From: Herpetosiphon giganteus | GTDB lineage: Bacteria; Chloroflexota; Chloroflexia; Chloroflexales; Herpetosiphonaceae | Length of the DNA: 64,000 nucleotides | Reading direction: 5' to 3' | Assembly (NCBI RefSeq): GCF_016907925.1 | Contig: NZ_JAFBCZ010000013.1 | Location: 1-64,000, forward strand | In this document: positions 63,304 to 64,000 of the stretch, piece by piece | Numbering within the stretch: position 1 is the first letter of the stretch | Layout of the letters: each line of letters opens with the position of its first letter | Notes under the pieces: generated by a model | What the model saw: only the letters and a program-made list of their open reading frames with translations | Database searches by the model: none | What the model was told of the DNA's origin: nothing | Translations under genes and position numbers: made by a program

Positions 63304-63834
63304 TTACCAGACCTCGCCCTCACGCCATTCGACTGAAATTGGCGCAGCCAAATCGAGCGGGCCGGTTTTGGGCAAGCGCAAAATCATCACTTCTTCGTCG
63401 GGCGTTGGCTCCACGCCTTGTTCTGTACGCATCGCCAACGGGCCACGCCACAGTTCCCAGCCAAGCCGCTGGTAAAACGCCGCATCTGAAGGGCTGAGCG
63501 CTGCTAGCGCAAAATCGTCAATTGCGGTGACCAAATGGCGCAAAACATGGCTGGCATAGCCGCGTTTTTGATAATCGGGATGGGTTGCCACAGCTTCGAT
63601 ATAGGCCGTGCGGCGCGGTGCTTCGTCGCCAATTTGCAGCCAGCGCTCCACCCACATCGCATGGCTCACCAACTCGCTACCAAGCCAACCCAACACATGC
63701 ACCGGATTGGCATAATTGAGATAGGGCGCAAAATCTTCATCATAGGCCAAGCTACACATTGCTAAAATGGCTTGGCCAACATCTGGCGTAAGATCGGCAC
63801 TTTTACAGATTTGCAAGCTCAATTCAGCAGCCAT
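63304..63834 (-). CDS. GNAT family N-acetyltransferase
   Basis: This protein of about 176 residues is an Eis-like or general GNAT acetyltransferase. The acetyl-CoA-binding segment is AVATHPDYQKRGYASHVLRHL (about 80-100), followed by AALSPSDAAFYQRLGWE (about 108-124), with the usual YQRLGWE end. The substrate is unknown. AAAGGAG precedes the ATG at 63834; a longer frame begins at 63849. It is a single gene downstream of gatA on the same strand, oriented away from the window end. Confidence 0.88.
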   Translation of the reverse strand: MAAELSLQICKSADLTPDVGQAILAMCSLAYDEDFAPYLNYANPVHVLGWLGSELVSHAMWVERWLQIGDEAPRRTAYIEAVATHPDYQKRGYASHVLRHLVTAIDDFALAALSPSDAAFYQRLGWELWRGPLAMRTEQGVEPTPDEEVMILRLPKTGPLDLAAPISVEWREGEVW

Positions 63835-63929
63835 TGGCACTCCTTTCAAAACACATGCAACTTAACCTTTAAGTGCGTTATCAGCCTAACGATTATTGTA
63901 GCTGTTTATGCAGTCCACAACGTTAATTT

Positions 63930-63991
63930 TAGGGGGTGCAGGGGGATGAAAACCCCCTGCGTTTCCCTCCGGCGGAGGGACGGAAGGGTGG
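63930..63991. repeat. Family B two-hairpin repeat
   Basis: GCAGGGGG (63938-63945) pairs perfectly with CCCCCTGC (63953-63960), and TCCCTCC (63964-63970) with GGAGGGA (63974-63980), then CGGAAGGGTGG. It is the third family B copy, in the same orientation as the one at 41.1 kb. Confidence 0.85.
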
Positions 63992-64000
63992 CGAAACCCA

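Overview
The window looks like chromosomal DNA of a filamentous Chloroflexota bacterium, most likely Herpetosiphon or a close relative. This is an inference: it rests on the mid-range G+C, the many secreted proteins with Thr/Pro linkers, a C-terminal YLPLV-type tail, PD40-fused Ser/Thr kinases, a type 2 isopentenyl-diphosphate isomerase, and dense G/C-rich palindromic intergenic repeats. No rRNA, tRNA, CRISPR array, prophage or intact insertion sequence was found. About 52 protein genes are supported.

Layout. 0.2-10.4 kb (minus strand): surE, a degenerate PP2C-like membrane protein and ychF in one tight run; a PASTA-containing class A penicillin-binding protein; then a NYN-domain protein, type 2 IPP isomerase and a GNAT protein in a second run. 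10.6-18.1 kb (plus): a dGTPase-like HD protein, secG, an orphan family 5 solute-binding protein, oligoendopeptidase F, an orphan sugar-binding lipoprotein, and a membrane-anchored RNase Sa-type ribonuclease translationally coupled to a barstar-like inhibitor. 18.1-25.6 kb: a secreted two-repeat protein, a Tat-exported ferritin-like protein, a CYTH-CHAD protein, a methyltransferase, and a three-gene overlapping run (membrane protein, HAD phosphatase, SDR). 25.9-29.8 kb: a candidate structured RNA leader in front of a 64-residue membrane protein, a CHRD-domain exported protein, ung and a small membrane protein. 29.8-39.3 kb: a large hybrid sensor kinase, dprA, a Fur-family regulator, an AI-2E-type permease, a DUF4349 protein, and a PHP phosphoesterase coupled to an alkaline-phosphatase-superfamily enzyme.

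39.3-40.6 kb is an AT-rich island carrying a Dam-type adenine methylase and a PD-(D/E)XK-like protein, which looks like a recently acquired restriction-modification system, followed by a nucleoside-deoxyribosyltransferase-like gene. At 41.4 kb lies a 1066-residue protein that resembles a YprA-type helicase but has lost its Walker A and DEAH motifs. hisN-like and hisC genes follow. 46.7-54.0 kb is a signalling cluster: a zinc-ribbon/FHA protein, a pseudokinase and two Ser/Thr kinases carrying PD40 propellers. 54.4-63.8 kb holds a sensor histidine kinase, a coiled-coil membrane protein with an Asp23-like partner, a phosphodiester glycosidase-like lipoprotein, the cobalamin subunit and MeaB chaperone of methylmalonyl-CoA mutase, an NlpC/P60-like protein with duplicated repeats, gatA and a GNAT protein.

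The recurring theme is sensor or scaffold versions of enzymes: a PP2C-like, a kinase-like and a helicase-like protein each lack key catalytic residues. Intergenic DNA is dominated by three repeat types: a roughly 135 bp palindromic G/C-rich element (five loci), a roughly 62 bp two-hairpin element with covarying stems (three copies), and a mosaic of short words. The best candidates for something undescribed are the RNA leader at 25.88-25.98 kb, the degenerate helicase at 41.4-44.6 kb and the pseudokinase/FHA cluster.
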